Origin: JADJNW01 sp046314415
GTDB taxonomy: Bacteria; Bacteroidota; Bacteroidia; Chitinophagales; Saprospiraceae
Assembly (NCBI GenBank): GCA_046314415.1
Contig: JBKBWT010000154.1
Coordinates: 1-14,285 of the forward strand
Direction of reading: 5' to 3'
DNA length: 14,285 bases
Shown: one piece after another, positions 1 through 6,690 of the stretch
Numbering within the stretch: the stretch's first letter is position 1
How the letters are laid out: every line of letters starts with the position of its first letter
Notes under the pieces: model-generated
Databases searched by the model: none
The model's input: only the letters and a program-made list of their open reading frames with translations
Told to the model about the DNA's origin: nothing
Program-made: the position numbers and the translations under genes

Positions 1-78
1 AGAATGAAGCGCCAATATGATATGGATATGATATTGGGTATTTGTGCCGGTCTTTGGAATTTTTTAATATGCTGATAA

Positions 79-3000
79 TCAATTTGACGCAAGTCTAATA
101 TTATTACGAATAATGTAATTCTTTTTTAATGCTTGACCAGAACCGTTCCAAATCGCAATGCCAAAACCTTTATCTTGAATGTAACAATCATAAATCTGTA
201 CGCCGGAAAGTGCCGCTTCAATGGCTTCTTTGCCACTCGAACCATCCGAATCAACCATCCTTACATTATATATTTTAAGATTATTGGCACTCGTACCGGT
301 CGGTTCATAAGCAGTAAGTTGCGGGTGATTAACATAAGAATGCCAGGTATTACAAACAATATTATATACTTCATTACCTTGGTCGAGATTCCATAATTCG
401 ATGGAAATTTTTTCTCCCCAAGCGGCATCATTTTCATTTACTGTAATATTACAATCATGGATTTTGACATTTCTATAATGTCCGACCATAATAAATTTAA
501 TACCGTATCCTACATTATCCTGGATATTAATATTATAAATATCAGCACCGTCCAGACCAGCAATGCAAAGATTTCCCAGCGATTCGCTACCGAGTTGTGC
601 TCCATTATTATTAAAAGTACAATTATGTATTGTGGTGTTATACATCCACTTGCCATCTGGCATTGGCTCGTACCACCACATATCGCTTCTGGTAAATACC
701 GCACCCCGTTGCTCACAATTATTAATGGTGACATGATGCATTGTTACATTATTGCGATTTTGTACCCAGACGCCTGCTTTTAATTGTTTGTTATTGCCAT
801 CTATGGTAAAGCCACTGAGCGTTTGATTCCCATTTGAAGAAGCAACCATCTGTGTAGGCGAACCATATAACACTTCTGCACCACCTTCATAACCAGCGGA
901 ATACAATTGAATCAAACTGCCGTAGTACCACAGTTTCCAATCGGCTGAGCTTTGATCCACACCTGGTGGTGGGGCAATGGGTCCATTTACTCGGATTGTA
1001 ACTTGAGATTCCCCAGCGCCTTCAATGTTTACGCCAGTTGGAACAATGACTGCCTGCGTTTCCGTGTACGTTCCAGGATTCAGATAAATCGTATTATTTT
1101 GATTGGCAGCTACCCGAGAAGCTGCGTACGCCAACGTTTTCCAAGGATTAGCCGCCGTGCCGTTGCTGGGTGCATCCACACCGGTTGGGGACACATAATA
1201 ATAGGTGCCCACTGTTGCTTTGGTAGTAAATGCAATACCGGCATTGGTCGCAACGGTTGAACCGGAGGAGTTTACTGCCGTCACTTTCCAATAGTACTGA
1301 GTACTACCTGCCAGATTTGTACTATGGGTATAAGAGGTTCCGGTCAAGCCAGTTACGTTAATAACGGGACTTGAATAGTTGCTATTGGTAGATACAATGA
1401 GCGAGTAAGTAGATGCATTACTGGCTGCTGCCCAAGTAAATTGTGGGGAACGACTTACTTCCGTTGCATTATTAGCAGGCGCAGTTTGCGTAAATGCGCC
1501 AGGCGGCGGAGGTACTAAAGTGGTAAAAGAAATACCGGCGTTGTTAGCATTCCGAGAGCCACTGGTATTTACAGCTGTTACTTTCCAATAGTAAGTCGTA
1601 CCACCTTGCAGTGCAGCACTGTGGGTGTAGCTGGTAGTAGTCAATCCCGATACATTAATGACCGGATTAGTAAAAGCGCTATTGGTAGCCACAGTCAAAG
1701 TATAGCTGAATGCATCGGTAGCAGTGCCCCAAGTGAAATTAGGCGTCAAAGATACGTTGGTAGCAGCGCTAGCCGGTGCGGTTTGACTGAATGTACCCGG
1801 CTGCGGTACCGGCACCGGCGGGAAGGTAACCAGATTGGCGCTAGTGATGGTAGCACGAGTGCCGCCGGAAATTTTCCACGCTACGGTTAGGTGGTCATCG
1901 CCGTAGGCGTCTTTTTGCAGTGCTTCAATGTAGTAATAATTGCCTGCTACTAAATTGATGGATGCTGATTTTTGGGAAGCATCCTTGTCAAATTGCTCGG
2001 CATTTGCCCAACCATTAACGTAAGCGATTTTTACCTTATTTGCAGGCTGATCATTTGTACTCAACCATAATTCAGAATTATCATCCGAAGCAATCCAGAA
2101 TTCATAATTGCCGGTAACGGTAGGCGCCAGATAACCTCTGATGCGTTGTCCGTATTCATGCGCCACATTTCTGGGGGCGTCAAAAGTGGAAAGAATGGAA
2201 GTAGAAGTTGGCGTATTAGGATAATTACTGTTGCTGGTCAAATCACTCACCGAGGATCCAGGAATTCCTGCCCAATACTCACGAATTACACCTGGGTCAG
2301 AACTTGGTGGCGCTTGGGTGCCGGTGGTAAAAGTAATGCCTGCATTGCTAGCCACCGTTGAGCCGGAAGAATTTGAAGCGGTCACTTTCCAATAATATTG
2401 TGTACTGCTGGAAAGCACGGTGCCCGGCGAGTAACTTGTGCTAGTGATATTAGCAACATTAATAATTGGATTGACGTAGGTACTACTAGTAGAAACAACC
2501 AAGGCATAAGAAGTGGCATTGGATGAAGCCTGCCAACTAAAAGATGGCGTAGTAGAAATACCAGTGCCGCTGCTCGGTGGCGACGTTTGGGTGAAGGCAC
2601 CCGGTGCCGGTGTGACGGCTGCTGTAGTGAAGGCAATACCTGCATTGGAGGCGTTGGTAGAACCATCATTATTTACAGCGGTTACTTTCCAATAATAAGT
2701 AGTATTGTTTGCCAATGCTGTGCCGATCGTGTAGCTTGTTGCTGTAATGCCGGTTTGATTAATCACGGGATTCGTAAAAGAACTATTCGTAGAAACGACC
2801 AGATTATAACTGTTTGCATTTGAGGATGCGCCCCAATTCAGAACGGGAGTCGTAGAAATACCCGTTGCATTGGCTGCTGGTGCAGTTTGCGAAAAAGCGC
2901 CTGGCAAGACGGTGACAGAGCCGGTAATCAGTTCTAAATAATCAATATTTACAGACTGTGCAGCATTCACCCGTCCTTCTACACTAATGCCTTGGTATCC

Positions 3001-3549
3001 CACCGGCACGTTGAACGTCAAGCTCAATACTTCCCAAGTACTCCAGGAAGCGGTGGGTGGAAAAGAGAGGTCGGCTATCTTCTGTGAACCCTGTGTGAGT
3101 TCTAAATTTGTTATCGTCGTTCCGGTTCCATTTGCATATCGGATATTTAATTGAACAGCAGTCGTTTGTGAATAAGAACGTTCAAACTTAATGTAAGACC
3201 ATTCACTTGTAAAATTAGTTACATAACCTGCACCAGAATAGCCGCTGTAAGTAGTAGCGGTTGTTACATTAGCACGATTGATGGATTCTGCCTCGTAGAT
3301 TTCGCCGGTTGGTGGGGGTGGATTGCTTACGTTACTTGTTGTAAATGCGATGCCGGCATTGGTGGCTATCGTACTGCCTATGCTATTCACCGCCGTTACT
3401 TTCCAATAATATTGGGTGTTATTTGCCAATGCAGTGGTAGGAGTATAGCTCGTACTGCTGATACTTGACTGATTGATGACCGGATTGGTATAAGTGTTAC
3501 TGGTAGAAACTACTAATGTGTAAGTATTTCCCCAGAAGAAGTTGCCCAA
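79..3549 (-). CDS. Secreted multimodular protein, C-terminal part (FN3, CBM6/35-like, PA14-like, beta-helix); 3' fragment of a frameshifted gene
   Basis: This is the downstream part of one gene whose beginning lies at 3513-4436. The ATG at 3549 is not a real start: the reading frame enters in the middle of an FN3-like repeat. Positions by residue of this fragment: rest of FN3 repeat 2 (1-72); a CBM6/35-like module (84-208, opening IYEAES and closing VNIDYLEL); FN3 repeats 3 and 4 (216-310, 316-410); a PA14-like domain (419-576, with REYW, GYLAPTVTGNYEFWIASDD and HLTVAWK); FN3 repeats 5 and 6 (584-678, 683-778); and a right-handed beta-helix (783-1156, starting YYYVSPTGVD and rich in N, D, H and I/V ladders). 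Each FN3-like repeat carries YYWKVTAxN. The beta-helix is about half identical by eye to the lipoprotein at 11919-13898. PA14 and CBM6/35 modules usually bind glycans. The beta-helix probably cleaves or binds a polysaccharide, but I recognise no catalytic signature. The stop at 79-81 comes early compared with the paralogue. Confidence 0.85.
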   Translation of the reverse strand: MGNFFWGNTYTLVVSTSNTYTNPVINQSSISSTSYTPTTALANNTQYYWKVTAVNSIGSTIATNAGIAFTTSNVSNPPPPTGEIYEAESINRANVTTATTYSGYSGAGYVTNFTSEWSYIKFERSYSQTTAVQLNIRYANGTGTTITNLELTQGSQKIADLSFPPTASWSTWEVLSLTFNVPVGYQGISVEGRVNAAQSVNIDYLELITGSVTVLPGAFSQTAPAANATGISTTPVLNWGASSNANSYNLVVSTNSSFTNPVINQTGITATSYTIGTALANNTTYYWKVTAVNNDGSTNASNAGIAFTTAAVTPAPGAFTQTSPPSSGTGISTTPSFSWQASSNATSYALVVSTSSTYVNPIINVANITSTSYSPGTVLSSSTQYYWKVTASNSSGSTVASNAGITFTTGTQAPPSSDPGVIREYWAGIPGSSVSDLTSNSNYPNTPTSTSILSTFDAPRNVAHEYGQRIRGYLAPTVTGNYEFWIASDDNSELWLSTNDQPANKVKIAYVNGWANAEQFDKDASQKSASINLVAGNYYYIEALQKDAYGDDHLTVAWKISGGTRATITSANLVTFPPVPVPQPGTFSQTAPASAATNVSLTPNFTWGTATDAFSYTLTVATNSAFTNPVINVSGLTTTSYTHSAALQGGTTYYWKVTAVNTSGSRNANNAGISFTTLVPPPPGAFTQTAPANNATEVSRSPQFTWAAASNASTYSLIVSTNSNYSSPVINVTGLTGTSYTHSTNLAGSTQYYWKVTAVNSSGSTVATNAGIAFTTKATVGTYYYVSPTGVDAPSNGTAANPWKTLAYAASRVAANQNNTIYLNPGTYTETQAVIVPTGVNIEGAGESQVTIRVNGPIAPPPGVDQSSADWKLWYYGSLIQLYSAGYEGGAEVLYGSPTQMVASSNGNQTLSGFTIDGNNKQLKAGVWVQNRNNVTMHHVTINNCEQRGAVFTRSDMWWYEPMPDGKWMYNTTIHNCTFNNNGAQLGSESLGNLCIAGLDGADIYNINIQDNVGYGIKFIMVGHYRNVKIHDCNITVNENDAAWGEKISIELWNLDQGNEVYNIVCNTWHSYVNHPQLTAYEPTGTSANNLKIYNVRMVDSDGSSGKEAIEAALSGVQIYDCYIQDKGFGIAIWNGSGQALKKNYIIRNNIRLASN

Positions 3550-3917
3550 GTAAACGTTGGAGTAGTCGATACATTGGTAGCGCCCGAAGCCGGAGCAGAT
3601 TGCGTAAAAGTTCCAGGAGCAGTTGGCGCTGCCTGGGTCGTAAAGCTAATTCCCGCATTGGATGCCACGGTGGAACCATTGGCGTTTACAGCCGTCACTT
3701 TCCAATAGTACTGGGTGTTATTTGCTAAGGCGGTGGCAATGGTATAGCTGGTGCCGGTCAGATTGCTGACATTTACAACTGGATTGTTATAGCTGCTGCT
3801 CGTTGAAACGACCAAAGCGTAACTCGTCACATTTGTTGCACTCGACCAACTTAGCGAAGGAGTGGTTGAAACGCCCGTTGCACCCGCCGCCGGTGAAGAT
3901 TGACTAAATGAGCCGGG
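1216..3917 (-). repeat. Six FN3-like repeats of about 95 codons in the secreted protein gene
   Basis: The approximate copies, in coding order, are 3917-3633, 3617-3334, 2904-2620, 2604-2320, 1800-1516 and 1503-1216. Each begins PGxFxQxxPA, continues with STTPxFxW near residue 20, and ends YYWKVTAxN....NAGIxFTT. The DNA is similar as well: the plus-strand string ACTTTCCAATA recurs in all six (near 1283, 1580, 2384, 2684, 3399 and 3698). Pairs 1-2, 3-4 and 5-6 are adjacent. Each pair follows one binding module (CBM-like, CBM-like, PA14-like), which points to block duplication. The repeats probably act as spacers or weak binding modules. They are also places where recombination or misassembly could change copy number. 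Confidence 0.85.
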
Positions 3918-4436
3918 CGGCGTACTTGAAACGCCCAAAGTCAAATCGCTGTAATCAATATTGACAGTATTGCTGGCGTTGCTTGTACCTCTGATAATAA
4001 CTTCTTGATAGCCAGCCGGTAGTGTAAAATAAACAGTAAGCGTGCTCCAAGTTGTCCAATTCGTTGTATTCGGGAATACCAAATCCTGAATTTTAGTGGA
4101 GCCTACATATAATGCTAAATTCGTTATATTACTACCGTTACCGTTTGAAAATCGAATATCCAACTGGGCAGATTGAGTTTGGGAATTGGACACTCCCATT
4201 GCAATTCTTGACCATTCGCTGGTGGTATTCGTCACATAGCCTGATCCTGAATAGCCAGCATAAGTGCTAGCTACAGTAACATTTCCAATATTCGCTGATT
4301 CTGCTTCGTATCGGGTAGCAGCAGACAGCCCGTGCGTACCCCATACATAAAATACCAAAATCAATAAATGTGCTAAAGAAAGACCCCTTTGCACATTTTG
4401 CCATAGCTCGTAGAGCTTTTGTTGTAAATAATTCAT
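3513..4436 (-). CDS. Secreted multimodular protein, N-terminal part (signal peptide, CBM6/35-like, FN3); 5' fragment of the same gene
   Basis: This is the start of the large secreted protein continued at 79-3549. The frame is open back to an ATG at 4484, but the ATG at 4434-4436 (MNYLQQKLYEL) is preferred because it puts the hydrophobic stretch (LSLAHLLILVFYVWG) nearer the N-terminus and drops an unconvincing leader. A likely signal peptidase I site follows at GLSAA/TRYEAES; there is no lipobox cysteine, so the product is probably released and not lipid-anchored. In residues from 4484: CBM6/35-like module 58-183 (opening RYEAESANIG, closing NTVNIDYSDL), FN3 repeat 1 at 190-284, and FN3 repeat 2 from 290 until the frame breaks after TWATSSG. 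The last few residues before the stop at 3513 are out of frame. Rejoined, the gene spans 79-4436 and would encode about 1,450 residues. The 306 bases upstream separate it from the sigma gene, so it probably has its own promoter. Confidence 0.82.
   Translation of the reverse strand: MNYLQQKLYELWQNVQRGLSLAHLLILVFYVWGTHGLSAATRYEAESANIGNVTVASTYAGYSGSGYVTNTTSEWSRIAMGVSNSQTQSAQLDIRFSNGNGSNITNLALYVGSTKIQDLVFPNTTNWTTWSTLTVYFTLPAGYQEVIIRGTSNASNTVNIDYSDLTLGVSSTPPGSFSQSSPAAGATGVSTTPSLSWSSATNVTSYALVVSTSSSYNNPVVNVSNLTGTSYTIATALANNTQYYWKVTAVNANGSTVASNAGISFTTQAAPTAPGTFTQSAPASGATNVSTTPTFTWATSSGEILTH
3530..3533 (-). other. Frame break at a short G homopolymer (probable lost G)
   Basis: On the minus strand the sequence reads TTCTTCTGGGGAAATAC. 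In the upstream frame this gives TWATSSGEILTH and a stop; in the downstream frame it gives FFWGNTYTLVVS. Restoring one G gives TWATSSGGNTYTLVVS. That has eight residues between the W and the Y, the same as the other five FN3-like repeats (for example W-GASSNANS-Y). The frame change therefore falls inside a conserved domain and one base repairs it exactly. A sequencing or assembly error is the simplest reading; a real inactivating mutation is possible. Confidence 0.85.
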
Positions 4437-4742
4437 AAAATGGTTAGTTAGTTGATGAATAGTTATGAAGTTATGTAGGTGCAAAATCTGTCTGGTAATG
4501 AAGCTGCATCAGTAACCGCTCCATTACACTTGAAAACCAATTAAAATTTTATTGAGAATTCGTATTATTGTATAAATAGACGATTCATCCTAACATAACC
4601 TTTTATGCATTGAAAATTTTTAAAATTTTATTTGGAAAGATTTTTGCACATAGAATAAATGAATATGCGACCCCAAGATTTAGAATAGCATTCTTCTAGT
4701 CAAACCAGTAGAATACTCCATAAGAAAACCGCTATTTGATTT
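4437..4742 (-). other. Intergenic region upstream of the secreted protein gene
   Basis: These 306 bases separate the sigma gene from the secreted protein gene, both on the minus strand. No convincing ORF or RNA gene is seen. I found no exact TAnnTTTG on the minus strand, so no promoter is called, although the promoter of the secreted gene should lie here. The region is A/T rich and includes a symmetrical AAAATTTT-T-AAAATTTT stretch at 4613-4629. I see no GC-rich hairpin followed by a T-run that would act as a terminator for the sigma gene. Confidence 0.5.
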
Positions 4743-5342
4743 TTAAAAACCTAACACGAACAAAGCCATTAATGGATAAATCAATTTTTCTAGATGGTGA
4801 GCGTGTTGACGGAGCTTGGTCAATGCCCGAAGTGCATAATTTTGAGCTACCTGTGTACTAATGGACATGATTTCAGCAATTTCTGAAAAACTCTTTTCTT
4901 GATAGAATCGCAGGTAAATAACTTCCTTTTGTTTGGTAGGTAAATTTTCGAGTAATTGATGCAAGTAAGAATTTACGGGAGCAACTGGCTCTTCTAATAC
5001 TATTTCTTCATTGGGTGACGCTTCGTTATTTGATCTGAATTGCTGATTGAGTAAGTTTTGCTGATTTTTTAACTTCAACTGGGCAGACAATAAATTATTG
5101 CGAAAAGCAGTAAACAAGTAATTCTCGGGCTGCTCCATTTTAGCGATCTTCTCATGGTTCTGCCACATCCAGACAAACAAATTTTGAATGGTGTCTTTTG
5201 TCAACTCACGATCATTGCTCATTGCCTTCCCATAACTTATAAAAACAGGATAATACGTAGCGTAAAGTTTATGAAAAGCTTGATTATCACCGGAGGATAA
5301 GAAGGATGTTAAAACTGATATACGTTGATTTGACTGTCCCAT
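4743..5342 (-). CDS. ECF-type RNA polymerase sigma-70 factor (Bacteroidetes type)
   Basis: This small sigma factor directs RNA polymerase to promoters of the locus and is expected to be held inactive by the adjacent FecR-type protein. At 199 residues it has the usual ECF length. Region 2 spans about 21-90 (FHKLYATYYPVFISYGKAM, then TKDTIQNLFVWMWQN and ENYLFTAFRNNLL). Region 4 spans about 125-178 (LENLPTKQKEVIYLRFYQEK, then the helix-turn-helix SFSEIAEIMSISTQVAQNYA). A linker rich in N, E and Q lies between them. After region 4 there is a short hydrophobic tail, LEKLIYPLMALFVLGF (184-199), which could contact the membrane or the anti-sigma factor; that is inference. The ATG at 5342 gives a normal N-terminus. 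The gene is divergent from fecR, with 238 bases between the two preferred starts. Confidence 0.93.
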   Translation of the reverse strand: MGQSNQRISVLTSFLSSGDNQAFHKLYATYYPVFISYGKAMSNDRELTKDTIQNLFVWMWQNHEKIAKMEQPENYLFTAFRNNLLSAQLKLKNQQNLLNQQFRSNNEASPNEEIVLEEPVAPVNSYLHQLLENLPTKQKEVIYLRFYQEKSFSEIAEIMSISTQVAQNYALRALTKLRQHAHHLEKLIYPLMALFVLGF

Positions 5343-5372
5343 CCGCTATGCCAATGCGCTTACTTTTATATT

Positions 5373-5380
5373 CAAAACTA
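5373..5380 (-). promoter_or_regulatory. Candidate -7 promoter element for the sigma factor gene
   Basis: On the minus strand these bases read TAGTTTTG, an exact match to the Bacteroidetes housekeeping -7 consensus TAnnTTTG. The element ends 30 bases before the sigma gene ATG, which would leave a leader of roughly 25 bases. No clear -33 TTTG lies at the usual distance; the nearest is TCTG, read on the minus strand at 5400-5397. The position is good, but a single 8-base match in A/T-rich DNA can arise by chance. Confidence 0.42.
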
Positions 5381-5416
5381 AAAAAAGTATGGAATTCAGA
5401 AAAGAATATTCCTCTT

Positions 5417-5438
5417 TTTTTGGCAAATCCGCCAAAAA
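5417..5438. promoter_or_regulatory. Inverted repeat in the sigma/fecR divergent region
   Basis: A perfect 8-base inverted repeat, TTTTTGGC at 5417-5424 and GCCAAAAA at 5431-5438, is separated by AAATCC. It lies between the divergent sigma and fecR genes, the natural place for an operator controlling both. As an RNA hairpin it would have only three G-C pairs. It is not followed by a T-run on the plus strand, so a plus-strand terminator is unlikely. On the minus strand the arm is followed by further A residues, not T. Operator function is inferred only from position and symmetry. Confidence 0.4.
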
Positions 5439-5580
5439 CCATCAATAATTGGGCTGAATACAATGAAATTGTCTTAAATTAAGATGGACTTTCAAAAAAA
5501 ATTATTTTTTCGAGGTTCCGAAGGTTATGTTTTTGATACTTACTTATCTAATCAATAGAAGAAACATAAAAAGTAACCGC

Positions 5581-6612
5581 ATGAATTATCAGACCTATGA
5601 GGGTTATACCGCGGAAATGTTTGTGTCAGACGATTCTTTTAGAAAGTGGGTAAAAAATCCTACCCCTGTCGAGGAGGCTTTCTGGCAAGCATTTTTGACG
5701 CAGTATCCGCAGCAAAAGGTAGAAGTAGAAAAAGCAAAGGCGATCATTCGCGCCATTGAGGAATATTATGCGGAGGCAGTTACAACCGAAGAAATGCAAG
5801 CTTCTTTTGCGGTCGTGCAGCAGCGTGCCGCTAGTGCCAAGCCTTTGCGGGTGGCGCATAAAAGACGTTGGCAGGCGTGGCAGATTGCGGCTAGCATCAT
5901 TTTATTGGTGAGTTTGTCAGCGCTCAGTATTCTTTATTTGAAGTCAACTCCAGAAGTAAATGTTTATGCGACCGATTTTGGAAAACGCGAAGAAGTGATG
6001 CTGCCAGATGGATCGGTGGTGCAATTAAATGCAAATTCTACGCTCCGGGTTAGTGAAAAATGGGAAACAAATACTGCCCGGGAAGTGTGGCTAGAGGGGG
6101 AAGCTTATTTTTCGGTAAAGAAAATACCAAGTGCGCAAGCGAAATTCATCGTTCATACGTCCTCGTTGAATGTAGAGGTGTACGGCACGCAGTTTAATGT
6201 AAATGCTCGTAAGGAGAAAACGGAAGTAGTACTGGAGGAAGGCAAGGTTCAGGTTGTTTTTTCAGATCAAAAAATTTCAAAGGACATTTCCATGATTCCG
6301 GGGGAGGTAGTAACCTATGATGCTACGGATAAAAAAGTAAAACATCAAAAAGAACCGACGCAACAATACACCTCCTGGAAAGATGGCTTCCTGGTTTTTG
6401 AGTCGGCTGATTTGGCAGCGGTAGCCAAACGAATTGGAGAAATTTATAAAATTCATCTGATTATTCCCCAAGAATCTATTCAAAATTTACCCATTAAAGC
6501 CTCACTCCCTACTGATAATTTGACAGAATGCCTGGAAACTTTAGAATTACTCTTATTATCAGAAGGCGTAGCATTAAAATATCAGGGCAGGGACACCGTC
6601 ATAGTTCAGTAG
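5581..6612 (+). CDS. FecR-type anti-sigma factor with DUF4974 domain
   Basis: This inner-membrane anti-sigma protein should bind the neighbouring ECF sigma factor in the cytoplasm and receive a signal in the periplasm from the STN domain of the SusC-like protein. The preferred start at 5581 (MNYQTYEGYT) gives 343 residues; the frame is open to an ATG at 5527, but the extra 18 residues (MFLILTYLINRRN...) look non-coding. Cytoplasmic part 1-97 with KWVKNPTPVEEAFWQAFL; transmembrane segment about 98-120 (WQIAASIILLVSLSALSILY); FecR domain about 129-228 (DFGKREEVMLPDGSVVQLNA, REVWLEGEAYFSV, VEVYGTQFNVNA, LEEGKVQV); DUF4974-like domain about 268-341 (DGFLVFESADLAAVAKRIGE, ending KYQGRDTVIVQ). The order and spacing are normal for the family. 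It is followed 78 bases later by the SusC-like gene, on the same strand. Confidence 0.93.
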   Translation: MNYQTYEGYTAEMFVSDDSFRKWVKNPTPVEEAFWQAFLTQYPQQKVEVEKAKAIIRAIEEYYAEAVTTEEMQASFAVVQQRAASAKPLRVAHKRRWQAWQIAASIILLVSLSALSILYLKSTPEVNVYATDFGKREEVMLPDGSVVQLNANSTLRVSEKWETNTAREVWLEGEAYFSVKKIPSAQAKFIVHTSSLNVEVYGTQFNVNARKEKTEVVLEEGKVQVVFSDQKISKDISMIPGEVVTYDATDKKVKHQKEPTQQYTSWKDGFLVFESADLAAVAKRIGEIYKIHLIIPQESIQNLPIKASLPTDNLTECLETLELLLLSEGVALKYQGRDTVIVQ

Positions 6613-6653
6613 TAAATAAACACATTATTTACATTATGTAATAAAAATATTTT

Positions 6654-6673
6654 TTCAACTGTAATCAGTTGAA
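6654..6673 (+). promoter_or_regulatory. Inverted repeat just upstream of the SusC-like gene
   Basis: A perfect 8-base inverted repeat, TTCAACTG at 6654-6661 and CAGTTGAA at 6666-6673, has a 4-base TAAT loop. It lies in the 78-base gap between fecR and the SusC-like gene, 17 bases before the preferred ATG. In RNA it would form a compact hairpin near the translation start. It is preceded by a T-run and not followed by one, so it does not look like an intrinsic terminator on the plus strand. It could be an operator, a leader hairpin that modulates translation, or a processing site. Confidence 0.4.
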
Positions 6674-6690
6674 CTGAAGCCGTATTGGTA

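Noticed and set aside
1..78. Continuation of the beta-helix in another minus-strand frame beyond the stop at 79
   Set aside because: Two frames are open to the edge, but neither translation can be aligned convincingly with the paralogue after IRNN, so I report only the early stop.
133..1260. Plus-strand ORFs within the secreted protein gene (for example 133-396, 457-783, 952-1260)
   Set aside because: They lie opposite a clearly coding minus-strand beta-helix and FN3 sequence, and their translations show no domain, signal or family pattern.
3513..3549. Programmed ribosomal frameshift joining the two parts of the secreted gene
   Set aside because: The break falls inside a domain repeat whose other five copies have no such site, there is no typical slippery heptamer, and one added G restores the consensus exactly. 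A base error is simpler.
1280..3720. Regular recurrence of ACTTTCCAATA that might suggest a CRISPR-like or other non-coding repeat array
   Set aside because: The spacing follows the protein repeats, the string encodes the YYWKV part of each FN3 unit, and the intervening sequence is coding. No short direct repeats with uniform spacers occur.
4613..4629. AAAATTTT-T-AAAATTTT symmetrical stretch as an operator or terminator
   Set aside because: It has no G-C pairs, is low-complexity A/T sequence, and sits far from both gene ends. I note it only as part of the intergenic description.
5527..5580. Upstream ATG at 5527 as the FecR start
   Set aside because: The extra 18 residues (MFLILTYLINRRN...) precede a normal family N-terminus at MNYQTYEGYT. 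They would add an unexpected hydrophobic stretch to the cytoplasmic end.
6648..6655. TATTTTTT as a -7 promoter element for the SusC-like gene
   Set aside because: It lacks the final G of TAnnTTTG, no TTTG lies at the proper distance upstream, and such strings are common in A/T-rich gaps.
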